Positions 7,728-15,906 of a DNA stretch of 64,000 bases are shown piece by piece; the stretch's first letter is position 1; each line of letters begins with the position of its first letter. The notes below the pieces were generated by a model. It saw nothing but the letters and a program-made list of their open reading frames with translations. It did not search any database and was not told the DNA's origin. Both the position numbers and the translations under genes were made by a program. Source of the DNA: G963668435 sp963668435 (GTDB lineage: Bacteria; Latescibacterota; Latescibacteria; Latescibacterales; Latescibacteraceae); NCBI GenBank assembly GCA_963668435.2, contig CAXXSC010000008.1, positions 310,001-374,000 on the forward strand, given 5' to 3'.

Positions 7728-9659
7728 ATGAAAAACATTACGAAAATTCTGAGAAAAGCATCGGTATCGGCAATCATGGCGACAGCGCTCATCATTTCCA
7801 CACTGGCATCGGCACAGGACAATGTAACTGCCGGCCGTTTTGTCGTTGAACCGCCGACTTTGCTCTGCGCCGGTTTCGAATGGTATATCGATGGCGACGA
7901 CAACAGAAGCGCCTCGGTCAATGTTGAATACCGTGAGGAGGGCAGCGGCTCATGGAAAAAGGGCCTTCCCCTGCTCAGGCTTCAGAACGAGCAGATTTTC
8001 TATGATGCGGCAGGTATCCATTACCTTGCCCCCAACATGTTTGCCGGAAGTATTTTCGGTCTCACACCGGGAACGACCTATGAATGCCGGTTCACCCTTA
8101 ACGACCCTGATGGTGTTGAGGGAACAGCGGTAAGGACCATGTTGGTCACAACTCGGAACGAACCAAAAGCCTCGGCAAGCGGTCGTGTCAGGCATGTCTA
8201 CCCGCCCGATTACAAGGGTGAAATGGAACAGCCCGCCTTTACTGGCATAATGCACGCATTTTATGGGCCGGGACGCGGCCTCTGGCAGCCGGCAGACATC
8301 GAACCGGGCGATATCATTCTCGTTCATGCCGGCGCCTACAAATCTGAACGCCTCCGTTATTACGAGCCGTTGTGGATGCATTTTCATGGCTGTTATCAGC
8401 TGACAAAAAGCGGCACGCCCGATCAGCCTATTGTCATTCGGGCAGCGGGCGATGGTGAGGTTGTTCTCGACGGCGGCGGTGTTTATCGCCTTTTCGATGT
8501 CATGTTCGCCGATAATATCCATATCGAGGGCTTGACGATCAAGAACTGCGAGATTGGTGTTCTTGCCGGACTCCGCTACACCGAGGGCTGCGACGGCCTC
8601 GTTATCCGCAACTGCCGTTTCGAGAACGTTGGCTGTGCTCTCAATGCCCAGTTTCCCGGCAGCCGTAATTTCTATATCGCCGACAATGTTATCCTGGGCC
8701 GGGAAAGGCAGGATATTCTTCGCGGCTGGACAGGACTCTGGAAAAGGCACAATGTCGGCCTGTCCGATCTCAAGTCATTCATCGCTATCGATATCAACGG
8801 TCAGGGCCACGCGGTCTGCCATAATTACATCGCCTATTTCCACGACGGCATCGATATCACCGAACAAGGCGAGGCGCACCGTGACGACTGGAAAGCTTGC
8901 TCCAACGATTTCTACAACAATGAAATCCATGCGATGGCCGACGATATCATCGAGGCGGACAGCAGCACACATAACATCCGTGTCTTCAACAATCGCGGAA
9001 TCAATTCAGGCCAGCAGGGTCTTTCGGCACAGCCCATCTTCGGTGGCCCGGCCTATTTCATAAGGAATATCATATACAACGTCCCGGCTGGGAGTTTTTT
9101 CAAGTTCAACATCTATCCCGCGGGTATTTATGTTCTGCACAATACTCTGATCGGAGAATGGCGCAATCCCCCATTCTCCAATGTCCATTGCAGAAACAAC
9201 CTTTTTGTCGGCACCGATATGCCCAATACCGGCATTTTCAGGAATACCACCTACACAAGCTACACCTCTTTCGACTACAACGGCTGGCGCACAAACAAAA
9301 CCGACAAGCCCAATTTTGTCTGGAAACAAGCACGTGACGGCCGTGATTACGAGTTGAAAGACACTACAGGCGGCGAATGGGACAGCCTGAAAGCATTCTC
9401 CGATGCAACCGGATTCGAAAAGCACGGCATCGATGTCGATTATGACATTTTCAGGGATGTGCCGATTCTCGATCACACGAAACCGGAGACACTGTATTTT
9501 GCCAAAGATCTCGATTTCCACCTGAAAAAAGGCGCCAACGCTATCGATGCGGGCTGCGTTCTGCCCAACATCAATGACGGTTTCACGGGAAAGGCTCCCG
9601 ATCTCGGCGCTCTTGAGTTTGGCGTGGATGATGTGGTCTACGGCCCGAGGAAAGAGTAA
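7728..9659 (+). CDS. Secreted right-handed beta-helix protein, probable polysaccharide lyase or hydrolase
   Basis: 643 residues with a signal peptide ending near LASAQ. Residues 30-140 look like a fibronectin-III-type domain (GFEWYIDGDD, LTPGTTYECRF). The rest is a parallel beta-helix with repeating short coils (HIEGLTIKNCEIG, LVIRNCRFENVG, NFYIADNVILG, ICHNYIAYFHDGID-type turns) and a C-terminal PDLGALEFG signature common in secreted 'right-handed beta-helix repeat' proteins. Such proteins are often pectate-, alginate- or uronan-active enzymes, but I cannot name catalytic residues. ATG 7728 has a GGGAGAG SD. It is co-directional with the CE15 gene and ends before a strong terminator. Confidence 0.75.
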   Translation: MKNITKILRKASVSAIMATALIISTLASAQDNVTAGRFVVEPPTLLCAGFEWYIDGDDNRSASVNVEYREEGSGSWKKGLPLLRLQNEQIFYDAAGIHYLAPNMFAGSIFGLTPGTTYECRFTLNDPDGVEGTAVRTMLVTTRNEPKASASGRVRHVYPPDYKGEMEQPAFTGIMHAFYGPGRGLWQPADIEPGDIILVHAGAYKSERLRYYEPLWMHFHGCYQLTKSGTPDQPIVIRAAGDGEVVLDGGGVYRLFDVMFADNIHIEGLTIKNCEIGVLAGLRYTEGCDGLVIRNCRFENVGCALNAQFPGSRNFYIADNVILGRERQDILRGWTGLWKRHNVGLSDLKSFIAIDINGQGHAVCHNYIAYFHDGIDITEQGEAHRDDWKACSNDFYNNEIHAMADDIIEADSSTHNIRVFNNRGINSGQQGLSAQPIFGGPAYFIRNIIYNVPAGSFFKFNIYPAGIYVLHNTLIGEWRNPPFSNVHCRNNLFVGTDMPNTGIFRNTTYTSYTSFDYNGWRTNKTDKPNFVWKQARDGRDYELKDTTGGEWDSLKAFSDATGFEKHGIDVDYDIFRDVPILDHTKPETLYFAKDLDFHLKKGANAIDAGCVLPNINDGFTGKAPDLGALEFGVDDVVYGPRKE

Positions 9660-9680
9660 AAAAACATTGATCCTGCATCA

Positions 9681-9717
9681 AAAAGGGCGACTCAAGCGAG
9701 CCGCCCTTTTCATTTTC
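9681..9717. terminator. Bidirectional rho-independent terminator
   Basis: AAAAGGGCG (9681-9689) pairs with CGCCCTTTT (9702-9710), with an inner CTC/GAG pairing. T-rich ends on both strands serve the convergent beta-helix gene and htpG. Confidence 0.75.
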
Positions 9718-9733
9718 ACACTGAGATACTTTT

Positions 9734-11611
9734 TCAGCTTTTATCCAGCGCCTTGCCCATGATATCGTAAACTCTTTCCACCATGTCGCGGGGATCATCG
9801 AGCAGACCGGCCTCGGCAAGGGCATTATCGAAAATCTGGAGTACGCACGACTGTAAAAATCCCTTGTCAGCGTCGCCGTCCCGAAGCTCCTTAAGCCTGG
9901 AGATAAGCGGATGATCGGGTTTGATCTCGAGGATTCTCTCGCCTTGGGCATAATAATCACGGCCTGCGGCTTTCATGACCCGCCTCATGGTCGTGGTCAT
10001 GGTATCATCGGGATTGACTATGATTGCCGGACGGTCGATGGCGCGTTTCGATTCACGGACCTCGGTGACACGTTCGCCGATAGTCTCTTTCATCCATTCG
10101 CCGAGATTTTTGACATCCTCTTCTGAAATCGTTCTTTCTTTCTTCTCCGCGCTCTCTGACTCCGGCAGATCGATATCCGCGGCATCGGCGCTGACAAGCT
10201 TCTTGCCGTCGAATTCATTGAGCGAGGTCAGCACAAAATCGTCCGCAGCCTCATAGAGATACAATACCTCGATCCCCTGCTCCTTGAATGCCTTGAGATA
10301 GGGACCGTTCTCGATCTCTTCGCGATTCCGCCCGTTGAGGTAATAAATATCCTTCTGCTCCTCTCCCATCCTTTCGATATAGTCATCGAAAGAAACCGGA
10401 GTGTCATCGTCAAACCTGCTGGAACGGAAACGAAGGAGTTTTGCGAGATCATTACGGTTCTCGAAATCGCTGCCGACACCCTCCTTGATGAAAAGACCGA
10501 AATGCTCCCAGACAGTTTTGTATTTATCGGTGTCGTTCTTGGCGAGATCAGCGAGATGGCGTATGACACGCTTTGTGAGGAATTTACCCATTTTGCGGAA
10601 TACGAGGTTATCCTGAAGCGTCTCGCGGGAAATGTTGAGCGGAAGGTCGGCGGAATCGACAACACCGGTGATAAACCGCATATACTCGGGGAGCAGTTTG
10701 TCGGTGTTCTGCTCGATAAGAACTTTGCGGCAGTAAAGGCTCACTGACGGTTTCATTTTCATAAGGCCGAACTGTTCGAAATTCATGGCGGGCAGATAAA
10801 GCAGTGCCGAAAGCTGTATAGGGGCATCCGCACTCATATGCAGGTGCGAAAGTGGCTCATCAACAGCATTGGCAATGAACTTGTAGAAATCGGTGTAATC
10901 CTCGTCAGCAACCTCACTCGGTGATTTCAGCCAGACAGCCTCGACAGTATTGACCTTTTCTTCGCCGACATTGATGGGAAAAGATACGAAATTGGAGTAT
11001 TTCTTGATCGTATTCTTTACAGTTTCCTCTTCCTCATATTCACGGGCGTCATCCTTGAGGGAAAGAGTGATCGAGGTTCCGCGGGGAAGGTCATCCATCT
11101 TGGTTATCGTATACTCGCCGCTGCCGTCGCTCACCCACTCGTAACCGGAGGCATTTGGTCGGTAGGAACGTGTCTTCACGCGCACCTCTGTGGCCACCAT
11201 AAACGCCGAATAGAATCCCACGCCGAATTTACCGATCATATCGGCATTGAGCGTATCACGGTCTTTAAGGTTCTCGATAAACTCTCGCGTTCCGGAACGT
11301 GCTATCGTACCGAGATTGTTTGTAAGCTCGTCGTGAGCCATGCCAATACCGGTATCGGTGATTGTGATCTCGTGGGCTTCCTTATCGCAGGAAATTCTGA
11401 TCTCGAGATCGTTATCCTTATCGGTATAATTATCAAGTGTCAGTGCCTCATGACGCATTTTTTCGAGCGCATCCGAGGCATTGGAAATGAGCTCACGGAT
11501 GAAAATCTCACGGTGCGTATAGAGAGAGTTGATAACGATATCGAGGACCTGTTTGACCTCGGCCTTGAATTTTTTTGTCTCAGGGGCTGTGTTTGCGGCT
11601 TTATCGCTCAT
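9734..11611 (-). CDS. htpG: Molecular chaperone HtpG (Hsp90)
   Basis: 625 residues, the usual bacterial Hsp90 length. The N-terminal GHKL ATPase domain has YTHREIFIRELISNASDALE, the ATP-binding DTGIGM, LGTIARSGT and GQFGVGFYSAF-like MIGKFGVGFYSAF. The middle domain has LYCRKVLIEQ and LPLNISRETLQ. The C-terminal dimerisation domain is present. It is an ATP-dependent cytoplasmic chaperone. I chose ATG 11611 (MSDKAANTAPETKKF) because AAAGGATATCTC precedes it; a longer frame to 11680 is unsupported. I saw no CIRCE operator upstream. A terminator between pdxB and htpG makes it a single-gene unit. Confidence 0.97.
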   Translation of the reverse strand: MSDKAANTAPETKKFKAEVKQVLDIVINSLYTHREIFIRELISNASDALEKMRHEALTLDNYTDKDNDLEIRISCDKEAHEITITDTGIGMAHDELTNNLGTIARSGTREFIENLKDRDTLNADMIGKFGVGFYSAFMVATEVRVKTRSYRPNASGYEWVSDGSGEYTITKMDDLPRGTSITLSLKDDAREYEEEETVKNTIKKYSNFVSFPINVGEEKVNTVEAVWLKSPSEVADEDYTDFYKFIANAVDEPLSHLHMSADAPIQLSALLYLPAMNFEQFGLMKMKPSVSLYCRKVLIEQNTDKLLPEYMRFITGVVDSADLPLNISRETLQDNLVFRKMGKFLTKRVIRHLADLAKNDTDKYKTVWEHFGLFIKEGVGSDFENRNDLAKLLRFRSSRFDDDTPVSFDDYIERMGEEQKDIYYLNGRNREEIENGPYLKAFKEQGIEVLYLYEAADDFVLTSLNEFDGKKLVSADAADIDLPESESAEKKERTISEEDVKNLGEWMKETIGERVTEVRESKRAIDRPAIIVNPDDTMTTTMRRVMKAAGRDYYAQGERILEIKPDHPLISRLKELRDGDADKGFLQSCVLQIFDNALAEAGLLDDPRDMVERVYDIMGKALDKS

Positions 11612-11754
11612 GAGATATCCTTTCATTTTAGTGAAACAAAAAACGTATAGTTTTTCATAGAAACAAAGTGCAAATGACATGCCAATGCCTCAATATCACT
11701 GTAACATGCTGTTCTGCAACAAAATCCCTATGAACGCCAGTTTTCCACAAAAAC

Positions 11755-11790
11755 AAGGGGACTGCCATAACGGCAGTCCCCTTTCATATT
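11755..11790. terminator. Strong rho-independent terminator after pdxB
   Basis: Perfect 12-bp stem (11755-11766 with 11772-11783), loop ATAAC. On the minus strand it is followed by TTGTTTTTG, so it ends the pdxB transcript before htpG. Confidence 0.8.
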
Positions 11791-11833
11791 TGACAGGCTC
11801 ACATGCTCGCCCTTACGCAAACGGCATTACCGC

Positions 11834-12925
11834 TTATGCAAGCTTGAATCCCAATCCGGCAAGTTTTTTCTTGACCGCATCCGATGCGTCTGTTTTAACC
11901 GTGAAAGTCTGGAATTCACGACGGCGCGGATATTCTTTTCGCAGACGGTCGAATTCATCCATTCTTTCGCTGAAATCACGATGATCACGGCGGATATCAT
12001 ACGCTTGAAAGACCGCATCCCTGATAATATCCTCATCGCCTTCACCGGAACAAGTGATCTCCTTGCCGGGCGGCAGCTCATCCTGGGCGTTCCAGACAGC
12101 TTCGATACCGAAATGACGGCAGACAGCGTCATACATCATCTGCGTTCCGTTGACCTTGCCATCGAAAGAATAGCCGGCAATGTGCGGTGTTCCTGCGAAA
12201 ACGGCACTGGAGAGCTCAGGATCAGGTGTCGGCTCCGTTTCCCATACATCGAGAAGAGCGCTTTTGACAGTCCCGCCCAGTGCTGCTTTAAGTGCGCTCT
12301 CATCAACGACTTTTCCGCGGGATGAGTTGAGGAACACGCCGTTCATGCGGGAGAAAAAGTCCGCGTTAGCCATGTGGAATGTTGGGTACGGCCCCTCCTT
12401 GGTAAGCGGCACATGCAGGGTGACAAAATCGGCATCGAGCACCTCCTCGAGCGGAAGGTACGAGCTGTCGCCGGTCTCGTCTTTTTTCGGAGGATCGTTC
12501 TTAAGGACAATCATGCCCAGCGCTTCGCATTTTTTCACCACCTTGCTTCCCACGTTGCCGATACCGACCACAGCGATGCTTTTCCCGGAAAACTCGATAC
12601 CATTATCCTCTGCATAAATCAGAAGCGACGCGGTAATATACTCGGCGACCGAGTTGGAATTCGATCCCGGTGCGCTGGAGAAACCAATCTCAGCACGATC
12701 AAGATAGGCACGGTCTATATGGTCAAAACCGATAGTCGAAGTACCGACAAATTTGACCGGTGTTCCGGCCAGGAGTTCCTCGTTCACTTTCGTGATGGAA
12801 CGAACAATGAGTGCATCGACATCAGCGAGTGAAGGCAGATTACGTCCATGAGTCAGGGTCAGCCTGCCCAAGCCCGAGAAAGCCTCGCGCGCATAGGGGA
12901 TATTTTCATCGACAACTATATTCAT
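11834..12925 (-). CDS. pdxB: Erythronate-4-phosphate dehydrogenase
   Basis: 363 residues. D-2-hydroxyacid dehydrogenase fold: N-terminal VDENIPYAREAFSGLG, NAD-binding VGIGNVGSKV, catalytic-type NSSRGKVVDE and TPHIAGYSFDGKVNGTQMMY. The last segment, HIAGYS--GK--GT, is typical of PdxB and not of SerA. The enzyme oxidises 4-phosphoerythronate in deoxyxylulose-phosphate-dependent pyridoxal 5'-phosphate synthesis. No other vitamin B6 gene is in the window. The start has AGGAAAGGAATGCC upstream. The length is close to the roughly 380 residues of enterobacterial PdxB. Cytoplasmic. Confidence 0.92.
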   Translation of the reverse strand: MNIVVDENIPYAREAFSGLGRLTLTHGRNLPSLADVDALIVRSITKVNEELLAGTPVKFVGTSTIGFDHIDRAYLDRAEIGFSSAPGSNSNSVAEYITASLLIYAEDNGIEFSGKSIAVVGIGNVGSKVVKKCEALGMIVLKNDPPKKDETGDSSYLPLEEVLDADFVTLHVPLTKEGPYPTFHMANADFFSRMNGVFLNSSRGKVVDESALKAALGGTVKSALLDVWETEPTPDPELSSAVFAGTPHIAGYSFDGKVNGTQMMYDAVCRHFGIEAVWNAQDELPPGKEITCSGEGDEDIIRDAVFQAYDIRRDHRDFSERMDEFDRLRKEYPRRREFQTFTVKTDASDAVKKKLAGLGFKLA

Positions 12926-13018
12926 GGCATTCCTTTCCTGTTACCGGGTGATATTTCCATTGTTGTTGAAAGATACGAAATAGAGCTTTGCACCGCTACT
13001 TTTTCCATAATGGCAAAA

Positions 13019-13051
13019 GAAAAAGCCCCGCAGGTAACGGCAGGGCTTTTT
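13019..13051 (-). terminator. Rho-independent terminator of the 13-25 kb gene cluster
   Basis: AAAAGCCC (13021-13028) pairs with GGGCTTTT (13043-13050). The minus strand continues TTTTTCTTTTG. It lies 26 bases past the stop of the propeller gene and marks the 3' end of the minus-strand carbohydrate cluster. Confidence 0.7.
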
Positions 13052-13076
13052 GACATTGCAGGAAATATATCGATCA

Positions 13077-14552
13077 TCATTTGAAACAAATCGAATAGAG
13101 GTCAGCGTCTTTCATTTTGAAAGCGAGCCTGACCGCTTTCCCCCGCAGCATAGCGAGATCGCTGCTGCCGTTCCAGCTCGCGGTGCGATCGACTGTATCA
13201 CCGATCAATTCATCGGCGTCATCGAACGTGAAACCGGGAATCGGAGAGCCGTCTGCATCCCTGATCTCGACCTTGATGAATCCGGCGGCAGAGGTGGCCA
13301 TATTCATGACAAGTTCCGAGCCCTCGAATGCCAGAGATTTCGTCAACAGTGTGCCGCCGCTGTAGGGAGCGTTGATCGAGGAAAAACCGTCTGTCCGCAA
13401 TGTATAGCGGAGCATGTGACCGCTCGGCTGTGCATAATGTGCCTGTTTATAAAGAGACAGCTCCATATCACCGGTCTCTACCACACCAAGCGCGGTCATA
13501 CCGGCACGGGAAGCCCAGTTGCCAAGGTCGGTTCCGGGCCGTATGTACCCCTCCATGAAAGTCCTGTCATAACGGTTGCCGCCGCGGCTGCTCATGAACA
13601 CCGCCTCGGCGCAGTCACCGCTGTATTTTCCGATCACACCGAGGGTTTCAGCCTGCTTGTCAGTCAGCACTTTTCTCTTGGGCATGAAACGCATGGGGAT
13701 AGAAATATATATATGTGGCGCACGGATATAAGGGTGTGTCTGGTTGGTATAGAGATGCTCCATCGGCGTAGCGCCGAAATCCATGTATTCAGGCTCAGAC
13801 CATGTGAGAAAATCCCGGGAAGTTGACCTGCTGACTGTGCGAATACCTTTGTATCCGCCTTTGGTCCAGGTTCGGAAATAGCAGACATAGCACTGTTCGG
13901 TCACAGACCAGAACGCCACATTCTGTGAATCGAATGCGCCATCGCGGATCAGGGGCTCGTCGCGCAGTTTACGCCAGCGCAGGCCATCGGAAGACACAAA
14001 CGCGATCAAACCTGTTTTCGAGGTTCCTGCCAGCGCCTTGTAACGTTCTTCCTCGGGCACACCCGGCCTTGAATCGATAAACGGGGCAAAATTATGCGAG
14101 AACGGCGGCATATCGGCGAGAATGACATTATTCGCCCATGTACCGCGCACCTCGAACAACGCAAGGTTCGGTTTTGTCCAGTTGATGCCATCGCGGCTCT
14201 CGGCGTAACAGGTCACCTCACTCGAACTGCCGTCTTTGCCAGCGCTTGGCAATCCACGGTAGTACATCCGGTAAAGGCCGCCATCCTTCAGGACAGTACA
14301 GTATCCGCAGAAAGCGCCCTCCCAGGGTTTGTCAAATTTCAGTACAACACCATCGAGTTCCGGCTTGTGAAGTTTCATTGAAACGCCGTTGAGACTGTCG
14401 ATTAGGTAATGATCGACAAACAGTTCGAGCCTGTTGCCAACTGCCAGCGGTGCGGACCCGGCAGCAGAAACTAACGAGCTCACACATGAAAGGCACACAA
14501 TGACCGTGAGCAGCAATTGAAAGTGATATGTCAGAAATCGTAACTTTTGCAT
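13077..14552 (-). CDS. Secreted five-bladed-propeller glycosidase-like protein (GH43/GH32-like)
   Basis: 491 residues with a signal peptide (hydrophobic residues 10-28, cleavage near SLVSA). Propeller-type segments include RLELFVDHYLID, GLYRMYYRG, VTCYAESRDGINWTKP, LIAFVSSDGLRWRKL and SRDFLTWSEPEYM. They match secreted 'glycosyl hydrolase family 32/43-like' proteins of Planctomycetes and FCB bacteria. The C-terminal 100 residues (GSELVMNMATSAAGFIKVEI) look like a beta-sandwich. I cannot assign catalytic acids or a substrate. ATG 14552 is chosen for the GGGAGGAG SD just before it; a longer frame extends to 14726 without support. Last gene of the minus-strand cluster. Confidence 0.75.
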   Translation of the reverse strand: MQKLRFLTYHFQLLLTVIVCLSCVSSLVSAAGSAPLAVGNRLELFVDHYLIDSLNGVSMKLHKPELDGVVLKFDKPWEGAFCGYCTVLKDGGLYRMYYRGLPSAGKDGSSSEVTCYAESRDGINWTKPNLALFEVRGTWANNVILADMPPFSHNFAPFIDSRPGVPEEERYKALAGTSKTGLIAFVSSDGLRWRKLRDEPLIRDGAFDSQNVAFWSVTEQCYVCYFRTWTKGGYKGIRTVSRSTSRDFLTWSEPEYMDFGATPMEHLYTNQTHPYIRAPHIYISIPMRFMPKRKVLTDKQAETLGVIGKYSGDCAEAVFMSSRGGNRYDRTFMEGYIRPGTDLGNWASRAGMTALGVVETGDMELSLYKQAHYAQPSGHMLRYTLRTDGFSSINAPYSGGTLLTKSLAFEGSELVMNMATSAAGFIKVEIRDADGSPIPGFTFDDADELIGDTVDRTASWNGSSDLAMLRGKAVRLAFKMKDADLYSICFK

Positions 14553-14592
14553 TTCTCCTCCCGTTGTTTTCAGTCTCCCGGCAGCGATTTCC

Positions 14593-15906
14593 TCAACGCC
14601 CAGTACCGAGCAGCTGATCGATAAGCCAGCCCTGAACCTTTTCCCGCTGTTCGGGATATATCCAGTGACGGGCGTCATGGACAAGGAAGAGCTCTTTCGG
14701 TGCTGACAAAACATTAAATGCCGCATACATCGATGTCGGCGGGCATGTAATATCGTTGAATCCCCAGGAATAATAACCGGGTACGCTCACGTGACGGGCG
14801 AAATTGACAACATCGTAATAACGGGAGGTCTCGATCTTTTCGGGTTTGCGGCTGAAATAGGCATTAGAGTCATTGAACATGTGCGGCCATCCTCCGGCAC
14901 GTCCCTCGATATAGCCCTGAAGATCACAAAGCGCGGGGCAGTATGCTCCCAGCCACTTGATCCGCTTGTCCAGTGCGGCGGTGACAAAAGACAGCGCACC
15001 GCCCTGGCTGCCGCCGGTGACTGCGATATTTTCACCATCATACTGGGGAAGACTGTAGATGAAGTCGACAGCACGGACACAACCGAGATAGACACGTTTG
15101 TAGTAATAGCGGTCACGGTTATCGAGATTGGTTTCCCAGTATCGGTCGAGCGGTGCCCAAAGGCTATCATATAATTCCTGTTCGTAGGTAACAGGAACAC
15201 CGTGGATACCAATCTGAAGCGTAATGATCCCTTTTTCGGCAACACCAATATCGCCGTTGTAAGGCCTGATACCGGCTCCAGGAACATTCAGCAGCGCCGG
15301 GAATGGCCCCTCCCCTTTCGGGACACAGAGAATACCGTAAACCCGTCCTCGGTAATTGTAATTCCGTATCCAGACATGATAGACATCGACTTTTGGTGTG
15401 CATTTATCGGGAAGCAGTGTCATTTCGGACTCGAAGGGGATTGCCTCATTATCGGCTATCGCCTTGTCCCAGAATTCCGTAAAATCGTCCGGTTCTGATG
15501 CAATAGGCTGTATTTTCTCTGGCTCGAAAGCAGCGGTGCCCATATCTTCGACTTTTTGTCCATCCACCTCTGTTCTCACCCAGCAGCGAAGAAAACCGGG
15601 CTTATCCATGGTAACACCTTTGATCTCGGCATGTCCGTTTTTAAGCGTTACTGTGCCAGTCTTGACCGGCTCCATTTTTTCCGGGCGTATCTCGTAATTC
15701 ATCTCGAAATTATCGAGCGGCGTTCCGTAATGAAAACCATGAACGATAAATGACGCTTTCTTACCGCATTCGTACACCCACCCGTCACTATCGGGAGTGA
15801 CAATAATCTTCCATGCGTCCCGAGTCTGCGCCGTCAGCAGTGATGGCAGTATGCAGCAGGCAATCAGCAGGCTGAAAACAAGTCTTTTTCTGTTTCTGAT
15901 TCTCAC
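14593..15906 (-). CDS. Secreted acetyl xylan esterase / cephalosporin-C deacetylase-like (CE7)
   Basis: 437 residues with a signal peptide (VFSLLIACCILPSLLTA). About 100 residues of beta-sandwich (FIVHGFHYGTPLDNFEM) precede an alpha/beta hydrolase. The triad is visible: Ser300 in GGSQGG, Asp385 in FNDITCPPTS and His414 in DARHW. AGIRPYNGDIGVAEKGI is typical of the CE7/AXE1 group. These enzymes remove acetyl groups from xylo-oligosaccharides and other sugars. The start overlaps the stop of the upstream gene by four bases (ATGA), so the two are translationally coupled. Confidence 0.85.
   Translation of the reverse strand: MRIRNRKRLVFSLLIACCILPSLLTAQTRDAWKIIVTPDSDGWVYECGKKASFIVHGFHYGTPLDNFEMNYEIRPEKMEPVKTGTVTLKNGHAEIKGVTMDKPGFLRCWVRTEVDGQKVEDMGTAAFEPEKIQPIASEPDDFTEFWDKAIADNEAIPFESEMTLLPDKCTPKVDVYHVWIRNYNYRGRVYGILCVPKGEGPFPALLNVPGAGIRPYNGDIGVAEKGIITLQIGIHGVPVTYEQELYDSLWAPLDRYWETNLDNRDRYYYKRVYLGCVRAVDFIYSLPQYDGENIAVTGGSQGGALSFVTAALDKRIKWLGAYCPALCDLQGYIEGRAGGWPHMFNDSNAYFSRKPEKIETSRYYDVVNFARHVSVPGYYSWGFNDITCPPTSMYAAFNVLSAPKELFLVHDARHWIYPEQREKVQGWLIDQLLGTGR

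Noticed and set aside
7950..8750. 266-codon minus-strand frame inside the beta-helix gene
   Set aside because: Antisense shadow with no domain or start signals.
11612..11754. CIRCE-type heat-shock operator upstream of htpG
   Set aside because: No TTAGCACTC-N9-GAGTGCTAA-like inverted repeat is present.
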